This document shows positions 1-9,427 of a DNA stretch of 64,000 bases, one piece after another; the first letter of the stretch is position 1; the number at the start of each line of letters is the position of its first letter. Below the pieces are notes generated by a model. The model was not told the origin of the DNA. It was given only the letters and a program-made list of their open reading frames with translations, and made no database searches. Origin of the DNA: Mixophyes australis (taxonomy: Eukaryota; Chordata; Amphibia; Anura; Limnodynastidae); NCBI GenBank assembly GCA_036250195.1, contig JAVHZZ010000002.1, forward strand, positions 367,228,624 to 367,292,623, given 5' to 3'. The position numbers and the translations under genes were made by a program.

Positions 1-1
1 G

Positions 2-505
2 GATGCTGATAACATCTGGTCCGGACTGAAGGACCTGCCAACCATTGCAGACATGTCTACTGTCGCTGCATTGGATGCTGTCACAATAGAAAAAATTGTG
101 GATGATTACTTTGCTGACACCATCCAAGTAGACATGTCAGACAGTCCATATTGTTACTGGCAGGAAAAAAAGGCAGTTTGGAAGCCCCTGTACAAACTGG
201 CTCTATTTTACCGGAGTTGTCCCCCCTCCAGTGTGTACTCGGAAAGAGTTTTTAGTGCAGCGGGGAACCTGGTCAGTGAGCGGCGAAGGAGGTTGCTTCC
301 TCACAACGTTGAAAAAATGATGTTTATAAAAATGAATAATCAATTCCTCAATGAAGTACAGCACTGCCCTCCAGATACTACAGAGGGACCTGTGGTTGTG
401 GAGTCCAGCGGGGACGAATTGATAATGTGTGATGAGGAGGAAGTACACACTGTAGGGGGAGAGGAATCAGAGGTTGAGGATGAGGACGACATCTTGCCTC
501 AGTAG
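2..505 (+). CDS. hAT transposase, C-terminal 167 codons (partial)
   Basis: The reading frame is open from base 2 to the TAG at 503-505. It encodes the hAT C-terminal dimerisation region: a W-rich stretch (CYWQEKKAVWKPLYKLALFY), then the hallmark YSERVFSAAGN and SERRRRLLPHNVEKMMF, then an acidic tail ending DEDDILPQ. The glutamate of YSERVFS is the likely third acidic catalytic residue of the family. The protein is almost identical to the same part of copy 2; one visible change is Thr for Ser in the segment PPD(T/S)TEG. The missing N-terminus lies left of the window, so I cannot say whether this copy is intact. Confidence 0.93.
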   Translation, partial: DADNIWSGLKDLPTIADMSTVAALDAVTIEKIVDDYFADTIQVDMSDSPYCYWQEKKAVWKPLYKLALFYRSCPPSSVYSERVFSAAGNLVSERRRRLLPHNVEKMMFIKMNNQFLNEVQHCPPDTTEGPVVVESSGDELIMCDEEEVHTVGGEESEVEDEDDILPQ

Positions 506-562
506 AGCCTGTTTAGTCTGTACAGGGAGAGATGAATAGCTTTTTTGGTGTGGGGGCCCAAA

Positions 563-622
563 CAAACCAATCATTTCAGCCAAAGTTGTTTGGTAGGCCC
601 TGTCGCTGAAATGATTGGTTTG
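563..622. repeat. 17-bp inverted repeat downstream of transposase stop (copy 1)
   Basis: CAAACCAATCATTTCAG at 563-579 and its exact reverse complement at 606-622 surround a 26-base loop, 58 bases past the stop codon. The same structure is conserved in copy 2. It could fold as a hairpin in the transposase 3' UTR. Function is not known. Confidence 0.85.
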
Positions 623-1020
623 TTAAAGTGTGCATGTCCTATTTCAACAACATAAGGGTGGGTGTGAGGGCCCAAGGACAATTCCATCTTGGAACTTTTT
701 TTTTTGCATTATATGACCAAGCAACAGTCGTTTGCCATGTTCAAAAAGTAAAACCAAATTTAAAAAAATACAAGAAATTAAACCAAAAGTAAAATGCCGT
801 GTTATAATTTAAAACAAGAGGTATTGACGTGCTCTAAAACTACTGTATTGTTGTTTATATTTTATAAACACTACACTTGAAAGCTTGAGTCTTTCAATAG
901 AAAAGTAACTGTCCATTGCACGAATATTTGCAACAGGGACAATTTTAGGGTTAAGAAAGTCAACTAATAATAACACTTCGACGCTGTGTGTCTTTATAAA
1001 CACTACACTTGGAAGTTGGA

Positions 1021-2400
1021 GGAGGTATTGTGGCCCCGGCACCAAATTTACTACCGGGGCCACTCCACTGTGCAGTCCATATTTAGGTGTATCAGATATT
1101 AAACAACGGTGACAGTTGATGCCCAATTTTTTAATTATATTGTGGCCTCGGTACCAAATTGTGTACCGGGGCCACCCCACTACGCAGTCCAGATACTTGT
1201 TTGGTGGAATTCAGACCAGTTGAGGGTTTTATTATTATATTGTGTGGACCACTCTATCTATACCACACTACAACTCTATACCACTCTATTTCCTACTTTA
1301 ATTCTATTTCATACTTTAATTCTATTTCCTACTTTAATTCTATTACTAATTAATTACCATAAAGAGGAACAAAATAAACCAATTTTACCAAAAGTATAAT
1401 ATGACTTAGACTTACAAACACTACACTTGAAAGATCGTGCCTTTAAATGAAAAAGTCAGTCTTCATTGCACAACTATGTGCAACAGGGACAGTTTTTTGG
1501 GTTTACAAAGTCAACTTTGACCCTGTCTGTCTGGGATCTCAATGACGAATTGTCTGTACCATGTTTGGAGGAGGTATTGTGGCCCCGGCACCAAATTTAC
1601 TACCGGGGCCACTCCACTGTGCAGTCCATATTTAGGTGTATCAGATATTAAACAACGGTGACAGTTGATGCCCAATTTTTTAATTATATTGTGGCCCCGG
1701 TATCAAATTGGGTACCGGGGCCACCCCACTATGCAGTCCAGATACTTGTTTGGTGGAATTCAGACACGTGGAGGGTTTTTTAATTATATTGTGGCCTCGG
1801 TACCAAATTGTGTACCGGGGCCACCACACTACGCAGTCAAGATACTTGTTTGGTGGAATTCAGACCAGTTGAGGGTTTTATTATTATATTGTGTGGACCA
1901 CTCTATCTATACCACACTACAACTCTATACCACTCTATTTCCTACTTTAATTCTATTTCATACTTTAATTCTATTTCCTACTTTAATTCTATTACTAATT
2001 AATTACCATAAAGAGGAACAAAATAAACCAATTTTACCAAAAGTATAATATGACTTAGACTTACAAACACTACACTTGAAAGATCGTGCCTTTAAATGAA
2101 AAAGTCAGTCTTCATTGCACAACTATGTGCAACAGGGACAGTTTTTTGGGTTTACAAAGTCAAACAATAACACTTTGACCCTGTCTGTCTGGGATCTCAA
2201 TGACGAATTGTCTGTACCATGTTTGGAGGAGGTATTGTGGCCCCGGTATCAAATTGGGTACCGGGGCCACCCCACTATGCAGTCCAGATACTTGTTTGGT
2301 GGAATTCAGACACGTGGAGGGTTTTTTAATTATATTGTGGCCTCGGTACCAAATTGTGTACCGGGGCCACCACACTACGCAGTCAAGATAGATAGATGCG
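1021..2400 (+). repeat. Hairpin-module region with 649-bp tandem duplication (copy 1)
   Basis: This holds repeated modules of about 101 bp, each containing a palindrome of the type ggccccggta ... taccggggcc (10-bp stem, about 10-base loop), followed by ccac-cact-a-gcagtc-agatac. A block of about 649 bp is duplicated in tandem: the same text starts near 1139 and again near 1788, and near 1466 and 2115. Inside each block is a T-rich run of the unit tactttaattctatttc. The module resembles bases 6336-6390 of the transposase gene of copy 2. Confidence 0.8.
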
Positions 2401-2478
2401 TATTGCGTATCATAGATAAAGTACATTCAGTGGTGTGGGGCAAATTGAAAAATATTCAAAATGCACTGACATTATCAA

Positions 2479-2542
2479 AAACAAGATGTTGTCACACGCT
2501 AAAACTCCAACATGTATATGATGGAGAGGATGGAGGAGCAGC
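2479..2542 (+). pseudogene. Relic of transposase coding sequence in the 3' region (copy 1)
   Basis: Counterpart of 9316-9379 in copy 2. It aligns without gaps to transposase bases 6973-7036 and ends in the same agaggatggaggagcagc. In the ancestral frame it still reads KQ-VVTR, a stop, then NSNMYMMERMEEQ. It is a decayed second copy of the segment that encodes KQEVVTRWNSTLYMLQRMEEQ in the real gene. Confidence 0.78.
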
Positions 2543-2593
2543 CGTATGTGTAGTGTAATGCAGATCTGTTGAAGGTTTTTTATATATTTTATT

Positions 2594-3556
2594 GTGGTGC
2601 CCAGTGCCCACTCCTCTACGCAGTCCAGGTACAATTATTGGTGCGAATCATAAAAGTTCAGGGTTTTTAAGATATTGTGGTGACCCACTCCTCTACGCAG
2701 TCCAGGTACATTTATTGGTGCGATTCATAAAAGTTCAGGGTTTTAATATATATTGTGGTGACCCACTCCTCTACGCAGTCCAGGTACAATTATTGGTGCG
2801 AATCATAAAAGTTCAGGGTTTTTAATATATTGTGGTGACCCACTCCTCTACGCAGTCCAGGTACAATTATTGGTGCGAATCATAAAAGTTCAGGGTTTTT
2901 AAGATATTGTGGTGACCCACTCCTCTACGCAGTCCAGGTACAATTATTGGTGCGAATCATAAAAGTTCAGGGTTTTTAAGATATTGTGGTGACCCACTCC
3001 TCTACGCAGTCCAGGTACAATTATTGGTGCGAATCATAAAAGTTCAGGGTTTTTAAGATATTGTGGTGACCCACTCCTCTACGCAGTCCAGGTACAATTA
3101 TTGGTGCGAATCATAAAAGTTCAGGGTTTTTAATATATTGTGGTGACCCACTCCTCTACGCAGTCCAGGTACAATTATTGGTACGAATCATAAAAGTTCA
3201 GAGTTTTTAAGATATTGTGGTGACCCACTCCTCTACGCAGTCCAGGTACAATTATTGGTGCGAATCATAAAAGTTCAGGGTTTTTAATATATTGTGGTGA
3301 CCCACTCCTCTACGCAGTCCAGGTACATTTATTGGTGCGATTCATAAAAGTTCAGGGTTTTTAATATATATTGTGGTGACCCACTCCTCTACGCAGTCCA
3401 GGTACATTTATTGGTGCGATTCATAAAAGTTCAGGGTTTTTAATATATATTGTGGTGACCCACTCCTCTACGCAGTCCAGGTACAATTATTGGTGCGAAT
3501 CATAAAAGTTCAGGGTTTTTAATATATTGTGGTGACCCACTCCTCTACGCAGTCCA
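2594..3556 (+). repeat. 77-bp satellite array, about 13 units (copy 1)
   Basis: Head-to-tail units of about 75-80 bp, each with gtgacccactcctctacgca, gtccaggtac, attggtgcga-tcataaaag and ttcagggttttta. Most length variation is in the TA-rich spacer (aatata, aagata, aatatata). Units come in two sequence forms (acaattattggtgcgaat and acatttattggtgcgatt) that alternate in blocks, which suggests unequal exchange or slippage. Confidence 0.95.
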
Positions 3557-3872
3557 GAAAGATACCTTGTTGCAACGTTTTGGACTAATAACTATATTGT
3601 GAGGTGTTCAGAATACACTGTAAATTAGTGGAAATGCTTGTTATTGAATGTTATTGAGGTTAATAATAGCCTAGGAGTGAAAATAAGCCCAAAAACTTGA
3701 TTTTTAAACTTTTTATGTTTTTTTCAAAAAAAATCCGAATCCAATACCTTAAATCCGAACCGAGACCTTTCGTCAAGTGTTTTGCGAGACAAATCCGAAC
3801 CTCAAAAATAACGAAAATCCGGATCCAAAACACAAAACACGAGACCTCAAAAGTCGCCGGTGCACATCCCTA
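3557..3872 (+). other. hAT right subterminal and terminal region (copy 1)
   Basis: Unique 3' end shared by copies 1-4: a ttgcaacgttttggactaat block, then an AT-rich stretch, then repeated ATCCGAA/ATCCGGA motifs (about 3737-3835), and the terminus caccgg-type GTGCACATCCCTA. The ATCCGA repeats also occur at the left end of copies 2 and 3, as expected for subterminal transposase-binding sites. Binding itself is inferred. Confidence 0.7.
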
Positions 3873-4198
3873 ATCCCTACAATACCCTATTCGGGTCTAA
3901 AGACCAACAGAGGAGAAGGCTGCCTTATCTGGTCAGCCAATGTTACGTTCAGTGGAGTAACTGAATGAAGCCATGCACAATGGGTGGAGAAGGGGCAGGG
4001 CTGTATTGATATATTGGGTTTACTGTTCCTTAAAGATCACCTGACTGAGAACCTTGAAGTATGAGACTCACCGCCTTCAATAAGAGGCTTCCTCAGAGAC
4101 TCCCTCATTCTGCTTCATTTATACGATGTCCTGGAGGGCCCACTACAAATGCCTCTTTTGCCCATTCATCAAAACAGACCTGACTACAAGACAAAGGG
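3873..4198. other. Spacer between hAT copies, no gene seen
   Basis: Starts with the presumed target duplication atccctac of copy 1. I see no coding, RNA or repeat signature in the remainder. Confidence 0.6.
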
Positions 4199-4431
4199 CA
4201 TAGTTGCCGACTCCCGAATTTCTGGGAATCCTCCTGGACTCCTGGGAGAGCAGAGCAACCTCCCGTATCCCAGACAGATCGGTAAATTACATTGAGGGGA
4301 CGGGGCTTAGTGATGCTAATCATGCGTCATCTCGGCCCTGCACCCTGCTGGTATAGGGCAAAACGATTGCTTAGGGGGCTTAGTGACACGATTTTTAGAG
4401 CCCCGCCCCACATGCCCACCTGCCCCAGGAC
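4199..4431. mobile_element. CTCCCGG-type MITE, left part (split by hAT copy 2)
   Basis: Begins catagttgccgactcccgaa, the degenerate end of a MITE family seen elsewhere in the window as catacttgcctactctcccg. The element is interrupted at 4431/4432 by hAT copy 2 and resumes at 11039. The 8 bases cccaggac at 4424-4431 are the hAT target duplication. Confidence 0.75.
4424..4431. repeat. 8-bp target site duplication of hAT copy 2 (left)
   Basis: cccaggac, repeated exactly at 11031-11038. Confidence 0.95.
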
Positions 4432-4582
4432 TAGAGATGAGCGGGCTCGGATATCTGAAATCCGAGCCCACCCGAACATTGCCGATCCGAGTCGGATCCG
4501 AGACAGATCCGGGTATTGGCGCCAAATTCAAATATGAAACTGAGGCTCTGACTCATAATCCCGTTGTCGGATCTCGCGATAC

Positions 4583-4625
4583 TCGGATCCTATAAATTCC
4601 CCGCTAGTCGCCGCCATCTTCACTC
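4583..4625 (+). promoter_or_regulatory. Transposase core promoter, TATA box plus GCCATCTT
   Basis: TATAAA at 4591-4596, about 160 bp inside the left end, followed 17 bp later by GCCATCTT (4613-4620) within cgccgccatcttc. The same pair occurs at the same place in copy 3 (minus strand) and in altered form in copies 4 and 6. CGCCATNTT is the known consensus for the factor YY1; its use here is inferred. Confidence 0.65.
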
Positions 4626-4682
4626 GGGCATTGATCAGGGTAGAGGGAGGGTGTGTTAGGTGGTCCTCTGTCCTGGTAGATC

Positions 4683-4890
4683 TCGTGCTGTGCTGTTTAG
4701 TTCTGTGCTGTGCTGTTTAGTTCTGTGCTGTGCTGTGCTGTGCTGTGCTGTGCTGTGTTCTGCAGTATCAGTCCAGTGGTGCTGTGTGCTGTGCTCTGTC
4801 CTTCTGAGGTCAGTGGTGCTGCTGGGTCCAGTGCTGTGTCCTGTTCAGTCCAGTGGTGCTGTGTCCTGTGCTCTGTGCTTCTAAGGGCAT
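4683..4890 (+). repeat. GTGCT/TGCTG simple and degenerate repeats in hAT leader
   Basis: Repeated ctgtgctgtgctgtttagtt, then a pure run of gtgct units, then looser repeats of cagtggtgctgtgt. The reverse complement is duplicated in copy 3 (31760-32290). This is non-coding leader upstream of the transposase. Confidence 0.8.
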
Positions 4891-5080
4891 AGTTATTTCC
4901 CCATTATTCCCAAGTTTTTAAAAAATAAAAAAAAAGTAAAAAAAAATAAAACATTTAAAAAAAAAAAAATATATAATAATTATTATAACCAAATTTGCAA
5001 AACCAATCCAGCAGTATAAGTCCATTGGTACTGCAATATTACCAAGTTCACACATTCTGCAGTATCTTGTGCTACATATA

Positions 5081-8076
5081 ATGGAGACCAAAAATTTGGA
5101 GGATAAAGTAGGGAAAGATCAAGACCCACTTCCTCCTAATGCTGAAGCTGCTGCCACTAGTCATGACATAGACGATGAAATGCCATCAACGTCGTCTTCC
5201 AAGCACGATGCCCAATCTCGTAGTACCGGGCATGTAAAATCCAAAAAGCCCAAGTTAAGAAAAAGTAGCAAAAAGAGAAACTTAAAATCATCTGAGGAGA
5301 AACGTAAAGTTGCCAATATGCCATTTACGACACGGAGTGGCAAGGAACGGCTTAGGCCCTGGCCCGTGTTCATGACTAGTGGTTCAGCTTCACCCACGGA
5401 TCTTAGCCCTCCTCCTCCTCCCCCCCCTACAAAAAATTGAAGAGAGTTATGCTGTCAGCAACAAAACAGCAAACAACTCTGCCTTCTAAAGAGAAATTAT
5501 CACAAATCCACAAGGCGAGTCCAAGGGTGTTGGTGGTTGTCAAGCCTGACCTTCCCATCACTGTACGGGAAGAGGTGGCTCGGGAGGAGGCTATTGATGA
5601 TGTAGCTGGCGCTGTGGAGGAACTTGATGATGAGGATGGTGATGTGGTTATTGTAAATGAGGCACCAGGGGGGGAAACAGCTGATGTCCATGGGATGAAA
5701 AAGCCCATCGTCATGCCTGGTCAGAAGACCAAAAAATGCACCTCTTCGGTCTGGAGTTATTTTTATCCAAATCCAGACAACCAATGTATGGCCATATGTA
5801 GCTTATGTAAAGCTCAAATAAGCAGGGGTAAGGATCTTGCCCACCTAGGAACATCCTCCCTTATATGTCACCTGAATAACCTTCATAGTTCAGTGGTTAG
5901 TTCAGGAACTGGGGCTAGGACCCTCATCGGTACAGGGACACCTAAATCCCGTGGTCCAGGTGGATACACACCAGCAACACCCTCCTCGTCAACTTCCTCC
6001 ACAATCTCCATCAGATTCAGTCCTGCAGCCCAAGTCAGCAGCCAGACTGAGTCCTCCTCAATACGGGATTCATCCGAGGAATCCTGCAGCGGTACGCCTA
6101 CTACTGCCACTGCTGCTGTTGCTGCTGTTAGTCTGTCATCTTCCCAGAGGGGAAGTCGTAAGACCGCTAAGTCTTTCACAAAACAATTGACCGTCCAACA
6201 GTCGTTTGCCATGACCACAAAATACGATAGTAGTCACCCTATTGCAAAGCGTATAACTGCGGCTGTAACTGCAATGTTGGTGTTAGACGTGCGCCCGGTG
6301 TCCGCCATCAGTGGAGTGGGATTTAGAGGGTTGATGGAGGTATTGTGTCCCCGGTACCAAATCCCGTCGAGATTCCACTTCACTAGGCAGGCGATACCAA
6401 AAATGTACAGAGAAGTACGATCAAGTGTCCTCAGTGCTCTAAAAAATGCGGTTGTACCCACTGTCCACTTAACCACGGACATGTGGACAAGTGGTTCTGG
6501 GCAAACGAAGGACTATATGACTGTGACAGCCCACTGGGTAGATGCATCCCCTTCCGCAGCAACAGCAACAGCTGCATCAGTAGCAGCAACTACAAAATGG
6601 TGGCTCGTGCAAAGGCAGGCAACATTGTGCATTACAGGCTTTAATAAGAGGCACAATGCTGACAACATATTAGAGAAAATGAGGGAAATTATCTCCCAGT
6701 GGCTTACCCCACTTAGACTCTCATGGGGATTTGTGGTGTCAGACAATGCCAGTAACATTGTGCGGGCATTAAATATGGGCAATTTCCAGCACGTCCCATG
6801 TTTTGCCCACACCATTAATTTGGTGGTGCAGCATTACCTCAAGAGTGACAGGGGTGTGCAGGAGATGCTTGCGGTGGCGCGCAAAATTGCTGGACACTTT
6901 CGGCATTCAGCCAGTGCCTACCGCAGACTAGAGGCACATCAAAAAAGCATGAACCTGCCCTGCCATCACCTCAAACAAGAGGTTGTGACGCGCTGGAACT
7001 CCACCCTCTATATGCTGCAGAGGATGGAGGAGCAGCAAAAGGCCATTCAGGCCTACACAGCCACCTACGACATAGGCAAAGGAGTGGGGATGCGCCTCAG
7101 TCAAGCGCAGTGGAGACTGATTTCCGTGTTGTGCAAGGTTCTGCAGCCATTTGAACTTGCCACACGAGAAGTCAGTTCCGACACTGCCAGCTTGAGTCAG
7201 GTCATTCCCCTGATCAGGCTGTTGCAGAAGCAGCTGGAGAAAGTGAGGGAGGAGCTGGTAAGCCATTGCGATTACACCAAGCATGTAGCTCTTGTGGATG
7301 TAGCCCTTCGTACGCTTTGCCAGGATCCGAGGGTGGTCACTCTTTTAAAGTCAGAGGAATACATTCTGGCCACCGTTCTCGATCCTCGGTTTAAAGCGTA
7401 TGTTGTGTCTCTGTTTCCGGCGGACACAAGTCTACAGCGGTGCAAAGACCTGCTGGTCAGGAGATTGTCCTCTGAAGAGGACCGTGACATGCCAACAGCT
7501 CCACCCTCATTTTCTTCCACATCTATGGCTGCGAGGAAAAAGCTCAGTTTTCCCAAAAGAGGCGCTGGCGGGGATGCTGATAACATCTGGTCCGGACTGA
7601 AGGACCTGCCAACCATTGCAGACATGTCTACTGTCGCTGCATTGGATGCTGTCACAATAGAAAAAATTGTGGATGATTACTTTGCTGACACCATCCAAGT
7701 AGACATGTCAGACAGTCCATATTGTTACTGGCAGGAAAAAAAGGCAGTTTGGAAGCCCCTGTACAAACTGGCTCTATTTTACCGGAGTTGTCCCCCCTCC
7801 AGTGTGTACTCGGAAAGAGTTTTTAGTGCAGCGGGGAACCTGGTCAGTGAGCGGCGAAGGAGGTTGCTTCCTCACAACGTTGAAAAAATGATGTTTATAA
7901 AAATGAATAATCAATTCCTCAATGAAGTACAGCACTGCCCTCCAGATAGTACAGAGGGACCTGTGGTTGTGGAGTCCAGCGGGGACGAATTGATAATGTG
8001 TGATGAGGAGGAAGTACACACTGTAGGGGGAGAGGAATCAGAGGTTGAGGATGAGGACGACATCTTGCCTCAGTAG
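5081..8076 (+). pseudogene. hAT transposase (BED finger, DDE core, hATC), one-base frameshift
   Basis: The start ATG at 5081 is in good context (acatataATGg) and begins METKNLEDK. The first frame ends at a TGA (5438-5440) just after a proline run; the second continues to 8076. The C run at about 5420-5427 has 8 Cs here and 9 in copy 3, where the frame stays open, so one missing C separates the frames; joined length would be about 998 residues. Counting from the second frame (codon 1 at 5437): BED-type zinc finger about 100-150 (C121, C124, H145, H150), RNase H-like core with D348 (LTTDMWTS), D436 (VVSDNASN), CxxH (C455, H458) and RW (519-520), then the hATC region with YSERVFS (E793) and an acidic tail. 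It should cut and rejoin hAT ends in the nucleus. The N-terminal third is low complexity, with a conserved MPFTTRSGKERLRP segment. The family is the one from which vertebrate ZBED genes arose. The frameshift may be real or a homopolymer sequencing error. Confidence 0.95.
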
Positions 8077-8133
8077 AGCCTGTTTAGTCTGTACAGGGAG
8101 AGATGAATAGCTTTTTTGGTGTGGGGGCCCAAA

Positions 8134-8193
8134 CAAACCAATCATTTCAGCCAAAGTTGTTTGGTAGGCCCTGTCGCTGAAATGATTGGTTTG
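8134..8193. repeat. 17-bp inverted repeat downstream of transposase stop (copy 2)
   Basis: CAAACCAATCATTTCAG at 8134-8150 and its exact reverse complement at 8177-8193. Same position and loop as in copy 1. It is a possible 3' UTR hairpin. Confidence 0.85.
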
Positions 8194-8292
8194 GTAAAGT
8201 GTGCATGTCCTATTTCAACAACATAAGGGTGGGTGTGAGGGCCCAAGGACAATTCCATCTTGGACCTTTTTTTTTTGCATTATATGACCAAT

Positions 8293-8310
8293 CAACAGTC
8301 GTTTGCCATG
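8293..8310 (+). pseudogene. 18-nt match to transposase coding sequence in 3' region
   Basis: caacagtcgtttgccatg is identical to bases 6196-6213 of the transposase gene of the same element (codons for QQSFAM). It is the first of three coding-like fragments that appear in the 3' region in the same order as in the gene. Confidence 0.7.
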
Positions 8311-8479
8311 TTCAAAAAGTAAAACCAAATTTAAAAAAATACAAGAAATTAAACCAAAAGTAAAATGCCGTGTCATAATTTAAAACAAGAGGTATTGACG
8401 TGCTCTAAAACTACTGTATTGTTGTTTATATTTTATAAACACTACACTTGAAAGCTTGAGTCTTTCAATAAAAAAGTAA

Positions 8480-9240
8480 CTGTCCATTGCACGACTATGT
8501 GCAACAGGGACATTTTTTTGGGTTTACAAAGTCAAACAATAACACTTCGACCCGGTCTGTCTGGGATCTCAATGACGAATTGTCTGTACCATGTTTGGAG
8601 GAGGTATTGTGGCCCCGGTATCAAATTGGGTACCGGGGCCACCCCACTATGCAGTCCAGATACTTGTTTGGTGGAATTCTGACACGTGGAGGGTTTTATT
8701 ATTATTATATTGTGTGGACCACTCTATCTATACCACACTACAACTCTATATACCACTCTATTTCATACTTTAATTCTATTTCATACTTTAATTCTATTTA
8801 ATACTTTAATTCTATTTCATACTTTAATTCTATTACTAATTACCATAAAGAGGAACAAAATAAACCAATTTTACCAAAAGTATAATTTGACTTAGACTTA
8901 CAAACACTACACTTGAAAGATCGTGCCTTTAAATGAAAAAGTCAGTCTTCATTGCACGACTATGTGCAACAGGGACATTTTTTTGGGTTTACAAAGTCAA
9001 ACAATAACACTTCGACCCTGTCTGTCTGGGATCTCAATGACGAATTGTCTGTACCATGTTTGGAGGAGGTATTGTGGCCCCGGTATCAAATTGGGTACCG
9101 GGGCCACCCCACTACGCAGTCCAGATACTTGTTTGGTGGAATTCTGACACGTGGAGGGTTTTTTAATTATATTGTGGCCTCGGTACAAAATTGTGTACCG
9201 GGGCCACCACACTACGCAGTCAAGATAGATAGATGCGTAT
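8480..9240 (+). repeat. Hairpin modules with 465-bp tandem duplication (copy 2)
   Basis: Three palindromic modules are visible near 8611-8640, 9075-9104 and 9176-9205, each with ggccccggta or a variant facing taccggggcc. The larger block beginning cattgcacgactatgtgcaa recurs at 8487 and 8952, a 465-bp period. In copy 1 the same block recurs at 649 bp, so the two insertions have rearranged independently. A T-rich run of about 16-bp units (tactttaattctatttca) lies at about 8755-8835. Confidence 0.82.
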
Positions 9241-9315
9241 TGCGTATCATAGATAAAGTACATTCAGTGGTGTGGGGCAAATTGAAAAATATTCAAAATG
9301 CACTGACATTATCAA

Positions 9316-9379
9316 AAACAAGAGGTTGTCACACGCTAAAACTCCAACATGTATATGATGGAGAGGATGGAGGAGCAGC
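9316..9379 (+). pseudogene. Relic of transposase coding sequence in the 3' region (copy 2)
   Basis: Gapless 64-nt match to transposase bases 6973-7036 with 9 mismatches (55/64). In the original frame it reads KQEVVTR, a stop in place of W, then NSNMYMMERMEEQ, against KQEVVTRWNSTLYMLQRMEEQ in the gene. The sequence just upstream (about 9255-9315) looks like a more decayed continuation. This is an old, dead second copy of part of the transposase embedded in the element's own 3' region. Confidence 0.85.
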
Positions 9380-9427
9380 CGTATGTGTAGTGTAATGCAG
9401 ACCTGTTGAAGGTTTTTTATATATTTT

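Larger units (their letters stand above)
1..3872 (+). mobile_element. hAT transposon copy 1 (left part outside window)
   Basis: Right-hand part of an autonomous-type hAT element. It begins inside the transposase C-terminal coding region and ends at the terminal motif catccCTA. The 8 bases after it (atccctac, 3873-3880) are the presumed target duplication, but the left partner is outside the window. Base 1 corresponds to base 7572 of copy 2, and the coding part differs from copy 2 by very few bases. The 3' region is longer than in copy 2 (about 3.37 kb against 2.95 kb) because of an extra 649-bp duplication. The flank differs from that of copy 2, so this is a separate insertion rather than part of one duplicated block. 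Confidence 0.93.

Noticed and set aside
203..448. Open frame on the minus strand (also at 7774-8019)
   Set aside because: Lies opposite the transposase C-terminus; a shadow of the real frame.
1109..2558. Several open frames over the hairpin modules (for example 2115-2558)
   Set aside because: They repeat with the modules, have no protein motif, and the resemblance to transposase residues (EVLWPRYQ) comes from the DNA similarity reported above, not from a gene.
2594..3556. CRISPR-like array
   Set aside because: Units of about 77 bp are contiguous and homologous along their whole length, with no unique spacers, in a vertebrate transposon.
4660..4892. Cys/Leu/Val-rich open frames
   Set aside because: Produced by the TGCTG simple repeat in the hAT leader.
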